From an uncultured Alphaproteobacteria bacterium (GTDB lineage: Bacteria > Pseudomonadota > Alphaproteobacteria > Caulobacterales > Hyphomonadaceae), in assembly GCA_903831255.1 (NCBI GenBank), contig CAIKWZ010000038.1, positions 1-64,000 of the forward strand: a stretch of DNA of 64,000 nucleotides, in the 5' to 3' direction. The notes beneath the pieces were generated by a model. It worked only from the letters and a program-made list of their open reading frames with translations. It ran no database searches and was not told the origin of the DNA. A program made the translations under genes and the position numbers. This document shows, piece by piece, positions 1-8,493 of this stretch. Each line of letters opens with the position of its first letter. The first letter of the stretch is position 1.

Positions 1-219
1 GCGTCCTCTGGAGATCGTAAAGAGGATGACCCCGGCGATCGCAGTCATGAAAACGCCAGTCGCCCAGTAGATCGCATTCTCCTTAGATAGCGCGCCCGAT
101 CCTTCAGGGAACCGCCGGACGACGTTGTACACCACGACGAAGGCGAGGACCGGGCCCAGATCGGTCCATAGTCCGCCAGCTCCGGTCACAGGTGGTTTGG
201 GTGGGGTGGAGGTCGTCAT
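1..219 (-). CDS. Septation protein IspZ/YciB, N-terminal part (cut by window edge)
   Basis: The first 73 residues of a protein whose C-terminus lies beyond the window. After a Pro-rich start it reads LWTDLGPVLAFVVVYNVV, the characteristic first membrane segment of the IspZ/YciB inner-membrane family, followed by a second hydrophobic stretch. The family spans the inner membrane and has been linked to septation and envelope synthesis. The ATG is at 217-219. It lies 52 bases downstream of the EamA transporter gene on the same strand and is probably the distal gene of the dapF-mtaB-ftsY run, a common alphaproteobacterial order. Confidence 0.8.
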   Translation of the reverse strand, partial: MTTSTPPKPPVTGAGGLWTDLGPVLAFVVVYNVVRRFPEGSGALSKENAIYWATGVFMTAIAGVILFTISRGR

Positions 220-271
220 GGGGTCTCCGGACCGGCGAAGTTGTGATAATGGGGCGACAGCCACAGAAGAC

Positions 272-1129
272 TTAGCCCATTTGTCCAATCTGCATAAGGG
301 CGAGTCCCACGCACAGGCACAAGGCCGAAAGGCTTCGCTTGAGTCCGAAGCCCTCCTTCAGAACGAGCCAGCCCATAATTGAGGCGAAGACGACGGCTGT
401 CTCCCTTGTGGCGGAGATGTAGGCGACATCCGTGATAGAAAAGCCGTAGAGCGCCAGTGAGAACGAGACGAGTGAAAAGAGACCTGCGGCGAAACCAGCC
501 TTGAGCACCCCCGACATGGCGCGCAGATAAGTCCCGCCGCGGGTGATCACGGCCGCTGCGGTGACCCCTATCCAGTCGAGCAAAAACAGCCATACGATGA
601 ACGTCCATGGTGATTCAGCGCTTCGCACGCCAGCCGCGTCGATAACGTTGTAAAGCCCTATGCATGCCCCTGTGGCGAGGGCCCATAATACGGCGGAGCG
701 GTCTCCCGGGCCTGGCGCTTGTCGCGGCGCGACGAAAAAAGCTACTGACGCGCTGGCGACTGCGAGGCCCACGAGCGCAGGTGCCGGTAGGCGTTCGTGC
801 AGGAACAAAGCGGCGCCAACGGCGGTCAGAAGAGGCGCCGAACCTCTCATAATCGGAAAGACCAGCGACAGGTCTCCCTTCGAAAGGGATCGGATAAGTG
901 CTGTCTGATAGAGCCAGTGAGCAGGAAGAGAGAGACATAGCAATGCGATGGTCTCAGGGCCGGGCAGCGGAACCATAAACGCGCCCGGGAGAACCAGGAG
1001 AGCGGCGCTCAGCGCCATCACGCCTCGAGTCACGAGTATGTCGCCGCCGGCCTTCACGAGTGTATTCGCTGCCGCGAGGGAGAGCGCAGATCCGAGGCCG
1101 ACGGCGAGGGCGGTCAGACCGTCGGTCAC
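272..1129 (-). CDS. EamA/DMT-family membrane transporter
   Basis: 285 residues, almost wholly hydrophobic, with about ten membrane segments arranged as two five-helix EamA halves (roughly residues 5-135 and 145-282). These proteins export or import small metabolites across the inner membrane; the substrate cannot be read from sequence. The start is a GTG at 1127-1129, one base after the ftsY stop codon, so translation is probably coupled to ftsY. The family is large and function varies, so only the class is assigned. Confidence 0.8.
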   Translation of the reverse strand: MTDGLTALAVGLGSALSLAAANTLVKAGGDILVTRGVMALSAALLVLPGAFMVPLPGPETIALLCLSLPAHWLYQTALIRSLSKGDLSLVFPIMRGSAPLLTAVGAALFLHERLPAPALVGLAVASASVAFFVAPRQAPGPGDRSAVLWALATGACIGLYNVIDAAGVRSAESPWTFIVWLFLLDWIGVTAAAVITRGGTYLRAMSGVLKAGFAAGLFSLVSFSLALYGFSITDVAYISATRETAVVFASIMGWLVLKEGFGLKRSLSALCLCVGLALMQIGQMG

Positions 1130-1130
1130 A

Positions 1131-2312
1131 TCAGGCGCTCAGGCCGACAAGGGCCCGCGCAAAGGTTTCTGCGTCGAATGGCTGGAGGTCTTCGGGACGC
1201 TCCCCGACGCCAACAAAATGGATAGGCAAATTGTATGTCTCGGCGATCGCCACGAGCACCCCGCCTTTAGCGGTCCCGTCGAGTTTCGTCATCACGAGAC
1301 CGGTGACGCCCGCCGTGCCCCTGAACACCTCCACCTGACTATGGGCGTTCTGGCCGACGGTTGCGTCAAGCACAAGGATCACGTCATGAGGCGCGCTGGC
1401 GTCCAGCTTTCGGATGGCGCGTACGATTTTGGCCAGCTCATCCATGAGCTCGCTTCGGTTTTGAAGGCGGCCAGCCGTATCGATCAGAACGATGTCCCGG
1501 CCCTCTTTTTGAGCCGTGGAAACCGCCTCGTAGGCGAGGGCGGCTGCATCGGATCCCTGGGGCCTGGAAATGAAACGGGCGTTTGAACGCTCCGCCCACA
1601 CCCGCAATTGCTCCACTGCCGCCGCCCGAAAGGTATCGCCCGCAGCGAGGGTCACGTCCGCCCCCATGCCGGCGAGCCGATAGGCGATCTTTCCGATCGT
1701 AGTTGTTTTCCCTGATCCATTGACGCCGACGAAAAGGGCGATTCGTGGCGAGGGCCCATCAGAGAAGTCCACGATCCTTTCGCGTGGCCGAAGGATCGAT
1801 ACGATTTCGCTGGCGAGAGCTTCTTTTATCTCCGTCTCGCTGACGTCACGGTCAAAGCGACCCGTCGAGATCGATTTGGTCAGGCGGGCTGCAACCGTGG
1901 GACCCATGTCGGACGTGATCAGGAGATCCTCAATGTCCTCGAGCGCCGCCCGATCGAGGCGCTTCCGGTTCAAAATCGCGCCCAGGCCTTCCGCGATTTT
2001 TCCAGAGGAGCGGCGGAGGCCTTCCTGGAGCCTCTGAAGTATTCCCGCTTCACGGGTGGCTTGTCGCGCCGCCCGTTCAGCCGCGATCCGCGCCGCAGCG
2101 GCCTTCAGGCCGATGGGGTCAGTCTCCTCGACCTCGGCGGACCTGGAGGAGTTGGGGGCCTTCAGGTCCTGAACGCTGTCTTCCTCCCGGTGGGGTTGAG
2201 GCGCCGTTCCTGCGGCGTCTCCGGACACGAGGCTTGTCGAGACATCTCCCGACGAGCGGCCATCATCCTTGGCACCGCTGACAGTTTTTTTCCGGCCCCA
2301 CCACAATATCAT
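1131..2312 (-). CDS. ftsY: Signal recognition particle receptor FtsY
   Basis: SRP receptor GTPase, which docks the SRP-ribosome complex at the inner membrane. 393 residues: a charged, low-complexity N-terminal region (1-70), the helical N domain (about 80-175) and the GTPase G domain. The G domain shows GVNGSGKTTT (196-205), DTAGRLQ near 280 and TKLDGTAKGG near 345. The ATG overlaps the mtaB stop by four bases (2309-2312), so the two genes are translationally coupled. Ffh, its partner, is encoded at 58.7 kb in this window. Confidence 0.96.
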   Translation of the reverse strand: MILWWGRKKTVSGAKDDGRSSGDVSTSLVSGDAAGTAPQPHREEDSVQDLKAPNSSRSAEVEETDPIGLKAAAARIAAERAARQATREAGILQRLQEGLRRSSGKIAEGLGAILNRKRLDRAALEDIEDLLITSDMGPTVAARLTKSISTGRFDRDVSETEIKEALASEIVSILRPRERIVDFSDGPSPRIALFVGVNGSGKTTTIGKIAYRLAGMGADVTLAAGDTFRAAAVEQLRVWAERSNARFISRPQGSDAAALAYEAVSTAQKEGRDIVLIDTAGRLQNRSELMDELAKIVRAIRKLDASAPHDVILVLDATVGQNAHSQVEVFRGTAGVTGLVMTKLDGTAKGGVLVAIAETYNLPIHFVGVGERPEDLQPFDAETFARALVGLSA

Positions 2313-3598
2313 GCTATTCGACCTACGAGTTCGTTATCTGTCCGGCTCGCCAGAAAAACGTGCGCGGTCTCCCCGGCTTTTGGGGCCGCCCCCTCGAGCC
2401 GGATCGGTGCGAAGTTCGGCAGGCGTGCGCGACCTCCGCCCTCTACCAGAGCAATGGCGTTCGTCCCGACATGTTGCTCGAGTCTAAGCGCGAGCCGTTC
2501 ACGACCCTTTTCCCGCAGCCGCGCGGCGCGCTCGCGGATCAATCCGGCGTCGACCTGCGGCATACGTGCTGCGGGAGTTCCCGGCCTGGGAGAAAATGGA
2601 AAGACATGAAGATAGTCGATGCCGCAGGCATCGATAGATGCAAGCGTGTTCTCGAACATTTCAGCGGTCTCGGTAGGGAAGCCTGCGATGAGATCCGCCC
2701 CGAACGCAGTTTCAGGTCGCGCGGTCCGAATACGGCTGCAGAGGTCGATGGCATCCTGTCGGGAGTGGCGTCTCTTCATTCGCTTGAGGATCATGTCGTC
2801 CCCTGACTGGAATGATAGATGAAGATGGGGAGCGATCCGACCCTCGGTGGTCAGCAGTTCGAACAGACGATCATCAATCTCGATAGCGTCCAGAGAGGAC
2901 AGCCTGAGTTGGCTGAGGTCTGGAACGCGTGTGAGGATGGTTTCGACGAGTTGTCCGAGTGACGGCGTTCCGTCCAGATCGCCTCCCCAGGAGGTGAGAT
3001 CGACGCCTGTCAGGACGATTTCAAAATGTCCACGATCATGAAGTCGTTGGACCTGTTCGACGATCGTCTCAGCGTCGGTGGACCGCGAGTTGCCTCGTCC
3101 GAACGGGATCACGCAGAAGGTGCAGCGATGGTTGCACCCTGTTTGAACCTGGACGAAAGCACGTGCGCGACCTTCGAGACCGTCGACAGCATGTCTGGGA
3201 GGGGGGGCTAGGCTCGTGAGGATATCGGCGACCTGGGTCCTGTCGGCTGCGTCGTCGAGCAGACTCTCACGGCGAAACGTTTCCGCCTTCAGCTTTTCGG
3301 TGTTTCCGATGACACGAGTGACCTCGGGCATCTTTGAGAACGACGAAGGGTCGATCTGGGCAGCGCACCCGGTCACGATGATCGCTGCGTCCGGACGCTC
3401 TCGTCGCGCGCGGCGGATCGTCTGGCGAGCTTGCCTGACCGCTTCTCCGGTTACGGCGCAGGTATTGACGATGACCGCGTTATCGAGCCCCCCCGCGCGG
3501 GCGTGATCGCGCATGACTTCGCTTTCATAGCTGTTTAAACGACATCCCAGCGTGAGAATGTCGACCGGCTTGTCAGAAGGGGGGGGCGGGTCAATCAT
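2309..3598 (-). CDS. mtaB: tRNA t6A37 methylthiotransferase MtaB
   Basis: Radical-SAM enzyme that adds a methylthio group to t6A37 in ANN-decoding tRNAs. 429 residues. The N-terminal methylthiotransferase domain has cluster cysteines C19 (LGCRLNSYES), C47 (NTCAVT) and C78 (TGCAAQ); the radical-SAM domain has C155, C159 and C162 in CNHRCTFC; a C-terminal TRAM-like end follows. It uses the t6A made by TsaD, also present here at 42.4 kb. It lies between dapF and ftsY on the same strand. Confidence 0.94.
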   Translation of the reverse strand: MIDPPPPSDKPVDILTLGCRLNSYESEVMRDHARAGGLDNAVIVNTCAVTGEAVRQARQTIRRARRERPDAAIIVTGCAAQIDPSSFSKMPEVTRVIGNTEKLKAETFRRESLLDDAADRTQVADILTSLAPPPRHAVDGLEGRARAFVQVQTGCNHRCTFCVIPFGRGNSRSTDAETIVEQVQRLHDRGHFEIVLTGVDLTSWGGDLDGTPSLGQLVETILTRVPDLSQLRLSSLDAIEIDDRLFELLTTEGRIAPHLHLSFQSGDDMILKRMKRRHSRQDAIDLCSRIRTARPETAFGADLIAGFPTETAEMFENTLASIDACGIDYLHVFPFSPRPGTPAARMPQVDAGLIRERAARLREKGRERLALRLEQHVGTNAIALVEGGGRARLPNFAPIRLEGAAPKAGETAHVFLASRTDNELVGRIA

Positions 3599-3630
3599 GG
3601 CAGTGGGAGATAGGATGCATTCGGCGCCTT

Positions 3631-3682
3631 GTCATCTGGCCGGGTCATCTGGCCGGGTCATCTGGCCGGGTCATCTGGCCGA
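3631..3682. repeat. Four tandem copies of a 13-bp repeat
   Basis: The unit GTCATCTGGCCGG occurs three times exactly (3631-3643, 3644-3656, 3657-3669) and a fourth time with its last base changed (3670-3682). It fills about half of the 126-bp gap between the mtaB start and the dapF stop. The unit is not a multiple of three and lies outside any recognised gene. It is probably a slippage-type microsatellite, or it may space the mtaB promoter. Confidence 0.95.
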
Positions 3683-3724
3683 TGGCCTCGCCGTTGGCGC
3701 GATTTGGGCTTCGGCCCAGGCGCT

Positions 3725-4543
3725 CTAAAACCGGCTTTCGTACTCCAGCTCGACCGGGCCCGTCATAATGACCCTGTCGGTGTCTCCACGCCAGTGGATT
3801 CCAAGTTCGCCTCCATCGGCGATCACAGTTGCTTGTCGGTCGGCCAGCCCGCGGCGAACTGCGGCCACGACGGCCGCGCATGCCCCGGTTCCGCACGCTC
3901 GGGTCAGACCTGCGCCTCTCTCCCAGACCCGTAATCGAATACGATTACTGCTCAGTATCTGAGCGAAGCCGACGTTGACTGCCTGTGGAAAGAGAGGGTG
4001 ATGTTCGATCCGGGGACCGATGGTTGGAATGTCGACGGCCTCGAAATCGGGGATGAAGAACACGACATGGGGATTTCCCATGTTGACACACCCCCCCTGG
4101 CCGATCGGCACCCCCGCAAGAGAGTCGAAGGAGGTCTCCAGCGCCCGGGTATCCTGTCGGCGGGCCAGGGGGATCTCCTCCCACTTGAGGAGGGGCGATC
4201 CCATGTCGACCGATATCAGATGGTCGCCGGCTCGCGCAGCCGTGAGGGGGCCGGCTGCTGTTTCGATACGCGTTCTGTCTGCGCCTGTCTCCTCCATCAT
4301 CAACCAGCCAACGCAGCGTGTGGCGTTGCCGCAGGCCGACACCTCCGATCCGTCAGAGTTCCAAATGCGCATGAAGACATCGCCGCGAAGCGATCGCTCC
4401 ATAACAATCACCTGATCAGCGCCGGCGCCTTCTTTGGGGTCGGCAATCTGGCGGATACGCTCAGGGTCAAGGCGCAGGGCCTGCGATCGCGCATCGAAAA
4501 CAACGAAAGCGTTGCCGGCGCCATTCATCTTGTAGAATTTCAT
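3725..4543 (-). CDS. dapF: Diaminopimelate epimerase
   Basis: Converts LL- to meso-diaminopimelate for lysine and peptidoglycan synthesis. 272 residues, the normal size. The two catalytic cysteines are visible: C71 in ACGNATRC and C217 in ACGTGACAA. The ATG at 4541-4543 is chosen because MKFYKMNGAGNAFVVFD is the family N-terminus; the frame is open 59 codons further upstream, but that stretch does not look like the family. It is first in the dapF-mtaB-ftsY run and divergent from the peptidase gene. Confidence 0.96.
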   Translation of the reverse strand: MKFYKMNGAGNAFVVFDARSQALRLDPERIRQIADPKEGAGADQVIVMERSLRGDVFMRIWNSDGSEVSACGNATRCVGWLMMEETGADRTRIETAAGPLTAARAGDHLISVDMGSPLLKWEEIPLARRQDTRALETSFDSLAGVPIGQGGCVNMGNPHVVFFIPDFEAVDIPTIGPRIEHHPLFPQAVNVGFAQILSSNRIRLRVWERGAGLTRACGTGACAAVVAAVRRGLADRQATVIADGGELGIHWRGDTDRVIMTGPVELEYESRF

Positions 4544-4664
4544 GGGGCCGGAGTTTAAGGTCTCGAGAACGGTTCGGCTAGTAGGACACGTTCTGGGCGC
4601 CTGCGCAAAGACGGGCGTCTTGGGCGCTAAGGCGACGCGGAAGGTTAGGCGAGAGGGGGCGAGG

Positions 4665-6806
4665 ATGGTGCGTGTGACAGGGGTCGCGCTGGCTCTGGCT
4701 CTTGGGGCCTGTGAGATCATGGAGAATAAGGTGACCGAGGCCCCAGTATTTGATGCCGAAGCCCATCTGTTTCTCGAGGAGGTCGAGGGAGAGCAGGCTC
4801 TGGGCTGGGTGCGCGCCCAGAACGATCGTACCCTCGAGCTCCTGCAGTCGGATCCCCGCTACGCACCCTATTACGAGGAAGCTCTCAGGATTGCGACGTC
4901 GCGCGATCGGATACCCTATGGGGCGCTCCGGAATGGATATGTCTACAATTTCTGGCAGGACGACCGTCATGAGCGTGGGCTCTGGCGTCGGGCGACCCTC
5001 GCCTCCTATGGGGAGGCGTCCCCTCAGTGGGAGACCATCCTGGATGTCGACGACCTCGCCAGCCGGGAGGCGCGTAACTGGGTTTACAAGGGCGTGTCAT
5101 GTCTGCCTCCGGAGAACGCTCGATGCCTGATGTCGCTCTCTGATGGCGGCAAGGACGCGGTCAGACAGAGAGAGTTCGATGTGACGTCGCGCTTGTTCGT
5201 CAAAGACGGGTTTGACTTGCCTGAAGCAAAGACGACTGCTGTGTGGAGTGATCCGGACAGTTTGCTGGTGGCGACGGACTGGGGACTTGAGGCTGGGACG
5301 CCCAGCCTGACGGAGTCAGGCTATCCATTCATCGTCAAACGGCTTGATCGCGGCGGCCTTCTCGCCAATGCGGTGGAGGTGTTTCGCGGGGCTCGTCAGG
5401 ATGTCGGGGCCTTTCCCTTTTCTCTGGAGGACGAGCAGGGCCGTCGCTGGTTGGGAGTCGTGCGGTCAGAGACTTTTTTCACATCCAGCTACCATCTCTT
5501 GAAAGACAAGGAAGCAGCGCCTGTGAGGCTCCCGCTTCCTCCTAAGGCGACGATCCAGGGACTGTCTTCCGACAGGATGCTGGCGACCCTGGAGCAGGAC
5601 TGGAGTTCGCCCGACGGGCAGTCGTTTCTGGCCGGTGATCTGGTCGGTCTTTTCTGGTCTGATTTTCTCCTTAATCCTGATCGTCCGGTTTTTGAACGAA
5701 TCTGGAGGCCGACATCCCGGCAGGCGGTTCAGGGAGTGTCTGTATCTCGTCAGGGTGTTTTGTTGACCGTTTCTGACAATGTAGTCCTCAAGGTCGCTCG
5801 GCTTTCGAGGACCATGTCCGGCTGGACGACGACGGATGCGCCTCTCCCGGCCAACGGATCGGCAGGCGTGGCCTTTGCCGACCCTTCCGAGGATGTCGCC
5901 TTCCTCAGTTACGAGGGCTATCTCAACCCCGACACCCTCTTTCAGTATGACGTGGCGAAAGATGACTTGAAGGTGGTGAAGTCGCTTCCGAATTGGTTCG
6001 ATCCGAGCGCATTTCGGGTCGATCAGTTCGAAGTCGCATCCACAGACGGCGTTCGGATTCCCTACTTTATCGTCCGCGGGTCGGCGGCGGCCCCCTCAAA
6101 GCCTGCCCCGACCCTTTTATATGGGTACGGCGGCTTTCAGGTGTCTCAGACCCCCTCCTATTCCGGGTCCGTCGGCAAGCTGTGGCTTGAGCAGGGCGGA
6201 GTTTATGTCGTCGCCAACATCCGCGGGGGAGGCGAGTTTGGTCCGGCCTGGCACCAGGCAGGGCTCAAAACGAATCGTCAGATTGTCTATGATGATTTCA
6301 TCGCAGTCGCTGAGGACCTGGTTCGGCGGGGGATTACGACGCGCTCTCAGCTGGGCGTGATGGGAGGGTCGAACGGAGGCCTCCTGATGGGCGTAATGTT
6401 CACACAGCGCCCGGATTTGTTTGCGGCAGTGGTCTGTCAGGTGCCGCTTCTGGATATGCTACGTTATCATCTCCTGCTCGCTGGAGCATCGTGGATGGAT
6501 GAATACGGCGACCCCGATGATCCGGAGGAGAGGGCTTTTCTCGAGCGCCTGTCTCCCTATCACAACCTGAAGCCCGACGTTTCCTACCCTGAAATCTACT
6601 TCGAGACTTCGACAAAGGATGATCGCGTCCATCCCGCTCACGCTCGCAAGATGGCCTATCGCCTGCAGGAACTCGGAAAGCCGTTCCTTTACTATGAGAA
6701 CATAGACGGAGGGCATTCGGCGGCCGCCAACCAGAAAGAGGCGGCCCGCCGCGCTGCTCTCGAATTCACCTACCTTGCGCGGAAGCTGATGGGTTCAGGG
6801 TCTTGA
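4665..6806 (+). CDS. Prolyl oligopeptidase family serine peptidase (S9A), lipoprotein
   Basis: 713 residues. The start at 4665 follows a purine-rich ribosome site and gives a lipoprotein signal peptide ending LALGAC (Cys18). Next come a seven-bladed propeller region (about 80-430) and an alpha/beta-hydrolase domain. The catalytic triad is visible: Ser569 in GGSNGGL, the DDRVHP motif (652-657) and His684 in DGGHS. It cleaves proline-containing peptides and is probably anchored in the envelope, so it acts outside the cytoplasm. The frame is open back to 4542, but that extension would bury the signal peptide. It stands alone, divergent from dapF. Confidence 0.93.
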   Translation: MVRVTGVALALALGACEIMENKVTEAPVFDAEAHLFLEEVEGEQALGWVRAQNDRTLELLQSDPRYAPYYEEALRIATSRDRIPYGALRNGYVYNFWQDDRHERGLWRRATLASYGEASPQWETILDVDDLASREARNWVYKGVSCLPPENARCLMSLSDGGKDAVRQREFDVTSRLFVKDGFDLPEAKTTAVWSDPDSLLVATDWGLEAGTPSLTESGYPFIVKRLDRGGLLANAVEVFRGARQDVGAFPFSLEDEQGRRWLGVVRSETFFTSSYHLLKDKEAAPVRLPLPPKATIQGLSSDRMLATLEQDWSSPDGQSFLAGDLVGLFWSDFLLNPDRPVFERIWRPTSRQAVQGVSVSRQGVLLTVSDNVVLKVARLSRTMSGWTTTDAPLPANGSAGVAFADPSEDVAFLSYEGYLNPDTLFQYDVAKDDLKVVKSLPNWFDPSAFRVDQFEVASTDGVRIPYFIVRGSAAAPSKPAPTLLYGYGGFQVSQTPSYSGSVGKLWLEQGGVYVVANIRGGGEFGPAWHQAGLKTNRQIVYDDFIAVAEDLVRRGITTRSQLGVMGGSNGGLLMGVMFTQRPDLFAAVVCQVPLLDMLRYHLLLAGASWMDEYGDPDDPEERAFLERLSPYHNLKPDVSYPEIYFETSTKDDRVHPAHARKMAYRLQELGKPFLYYENIDGGHSAAANQKEAARRAALEFTYLARKLMGSGS

Positions 6807-6827
6807 CGCCGCAGTCATAAAGCGAAT

Positions 6828-7046
6828 TCAGGCGATGATGTCGGGGGTAAGCCGGCTCATGAGCCACGAGATGCTGTCCTTGAGGCGGAGTTTCTCTCGC
6901 TTGAGGGCCATAATCTGAAAGGAAGACCCGCCAGCTTCCATCAGCGCGTTGATCTCGTCGTCGAGGTCGCGATGCCTTAACTTCAGCTCTTCGAGCCTCG
7001 CCAGCATGGCGTCAATGTTCGCAGGATCAAAGCGCTCCTCGCTCAC
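6828..7046 (-). CDS. DUF465 (YdcH-type) small coiled-coil protein
   Basis: 72 residues, mostly charged helix. It matches the DUF465/YdcH family through the L-x-x-R-H-x-x-L-D-x-E-I pattern and the LKREKLRLKD end motif. Function is unknown; members are short cytoplasmic helical proteins. The start is a GTG at 7044-7046 with GGAG six bases upstream. It converges on the prolyl peptidase gene and faces away from a second DUF465 gene at 7467. Confidence 0.85.
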   Translation of the reverse strand: MSEERFDPANIDAMLARLEELKLRHRDLDDEINALMEAGGSSFQIMALKREKLRLKDSISWLMSRLTPDIIA

Positions 7047-7466
7047 GCTTGACTCCAGACCCGGAAGTCTCTCACGGACACCGACGTCCAGAGAGACCCC
7101 CTCGCTTCAACATGTGGGTTAACGACACCTCAGCCATGGTCATGAGGTTGTCAACCCGGATGTCGCCGTTCTCGGGAGGTTGGGGTCATTTGACCAGGAC
7201 GGACGTCACAGACCCAGAGCCAGCATGATCTCTCACTTTTGCGGGAAGTGATGAGATTGTCGTGCGCTCAATCGCGCTTCTGTGGTGACGGGCGCGTCCG
7301 ATCATGTTTTCATGAGGAGGTCGGCTTCCGGGATTGTTGTTTCAATCGTGAGGAGTTTCGGCCCGGTCAAATGGAGGCGCCCAACCAGTCAAATCGCTGC
7401 CAGTCACGCTAGGTCCGGTCATCTGCCTCATTGGCGATGGCCTGTTTTCAAAGAGGAAGACGACCC
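7047..7466. other. 420-bp gene-free gap between two divergent DUF465 genes, with two inverted repeats
   Basis: No convincing gene. Two inverted repeats are visible. The first is GTCTCTC (7067-7073) pairing with GAGAGAC (7091-7097), with GGAC/GTCC nested inside. The second is an imperfect arm pair at 7116-7132 and 7143-7157 around a 10-base loop. The first lies just upstream of the minus-strand DUF465 start, in its leader or promoter. The remaining 300 bases towards the plus-strand gene show nothing I recognise. Confidence 0.6.
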
Positions 7467-7634
7467 ATGAGCTTGGATGCGCATATCCGGGAATTAGGCG
7501 AGCGGCATAGAAAACTGGAGAAAGAGATTGCCGCCGAGGTTCGGCGGCCCGCAGGTGACCAGCTTCATCTGGCGGAACTGAAACGCAGGAAGCTTCGGAT
7601 CAAGGATCAGATCCGACACCTCCAACCTGATTGA
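7467..7634 (+). CDS. DUF465 (YdcH-type) small protein, second copy
   Basis: 55 residues, a charged helix with the same E-L-x-x-R-H-x-x-L-x-x-E-I pattern and an LKRRKLRIKDQI end, so it is a paralogue of the gene at 6828. The ATG at 7467 follows AAGAGGAAGA at a suitable distance; an upstream in-frame extension is rejected because it does not resemble the family. It converges on the trcR-like gene. Confidence 0.83.
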   Translation: MSLDAHIRELGERHRKLEKEIAAEVRRPAGDQLHLAELKRRKLRIKDQIRHLQPD

Positions 7635-7657
7635 TCGTCGCCGATTTCGGGCGTTCG

Positions 7658-8347
7658 TCAGGTTTCATCAACAGACTTGGATTTTCCGAAATTGGCGAAG
7701 ACTTCCGCAGCGGTCACTTCTCTCTGAGGGCCGTCCTCAGACGCAGGAGCTGACTCTGCGGGAGCGATCTTCCTTAACGTCGGTCCCGACAGTCGCACCT
7801 CTCGTTCGGCGTTGGCTTCCGCACGGCGGGATGCGGCCTTCGAGACGAGCTCATCGAGTTCAATCTGGCTGCAAAGTCCCAGTGTGACAGGATCGACCGG
7901 CTTGAGGTTCGGCGCGTTCCAGTGGTTGCGCGAACGCACGGATTCAATTGTAGATTTCGTCGTTCCGATCAATCTCGAGATTGCTGCGTCGCTGATTTCA
8001 GGATGATGGCGCAGGAACCAGGCGATTGCGTCGGGACGGTCTTTGCGCCGGGAGACGGGCGTAAACCTTGCTCCCTTTCGTTTGATCTCAGGCAGGGCGT
8101 CATGCTTGGGCGCGGGGGACCGCAAGCGGTAGGCGGGCTCGGCCTCGCCGGCGAGGATTTCCTCGCGGGTGAGTTCTCCGGAGGCGACCGGATCGGCGCC
8201 CCGCATGTTTTCGGCGACCTCCCCGTCGGCGATCCCTTTAACTTCCAGCGGATGAAGCTCGCAGAAGTGCGCAATCTGGTCGAACGTCAGGGTCGTATTG
8301 TCGATCAGCCAGACGGCTGTCGCCTTCGGCATAAGAATTCTGGCCAT
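7658..8347 (-). CDS. trcR: DUF1013 cell-cycle transcriptional regulator (TrcR-like)
   Basis: 229 residues starting MARILMPKATAVWLIDNTTL, typical of the DUF1013 family, which is confined to alphaproteobacteria and includes the cell-cycle regulator TrcR. The middle part (about 95-150) carries helix-turn-helix-like segments with the conserved words FLRHHPEISDAAI, LIGTTKSTI and RNHWN. The tail after about 175 is charged and probably disordered. A GGGAG ribosome site precedes the ATG. Its setting near the RcdA-family gene fits a cell-cycle role, but that role is inferred from the family. Confidence 0.87.
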   Translation of the reverse strand: MARILMPKATAVWLIDNTTLTFDQIAHFCELHPLEVKGIADGEVAENMRGADPVASGELTREEILAGEAEPAYRLRSPAPKHDALPEIKRKGARFTPVSRRKDRPDAIAWFLRHHPEISDAAISRLIGTTKSTIESVRSRNHWNAPNLKPVDPVTLGLCSQIELDELVSKAASRRAEANAEREVRLSGPTLRKIAPAESAPASEDGPQREVTAAEVFANFGKSKSVDET

Positions 8348-8369
8348 CTGCGGTCTCCCAAATGAACGC

Positions 8370-8390
8370 GCCCGGCTCTGCGGGCCGGGC
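8370..8390 (-). terminator. GC-rich hairpin between the quinone oxidoreductase and trcR genes
   Basis: Perfect 7-bp arms GCCCGGC (8370-8376) and GCCGGGC (8384-8390) around a 7-base loop. Read on the minus strand it follows the oxidoreductase gene and precedes trcR by about 22 bases. The U-tract is poor (GCGTTCATTT), so it may be a weak terminator or a leader element of trcR. Confidence 0.35.
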
Positions 8391-8493
8391 TGTCCATACG
8401 TTGTGCGGATTGGATAGTCCTGAGCTGACGCTGATATAGGTCGGTTTGATCCGTTTGTGAATTCGTGATCGGCGCCCTTGGGCTGAAATCCTC

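Noticed and set aside
4542-4664. An N-terminal extension of the prolyl oligopeptidase
   Set aside because: It would place 41 residues before a clear lipoprotein signal peptide and overlap the dapF start.
7282-7470. A 62-codon open frame upstream of the second DUF465 gene
   Set aside because: No family-like pattern, no ribosome site at its start, and it overlaps the DUF465 ribosome site and start in another frame.
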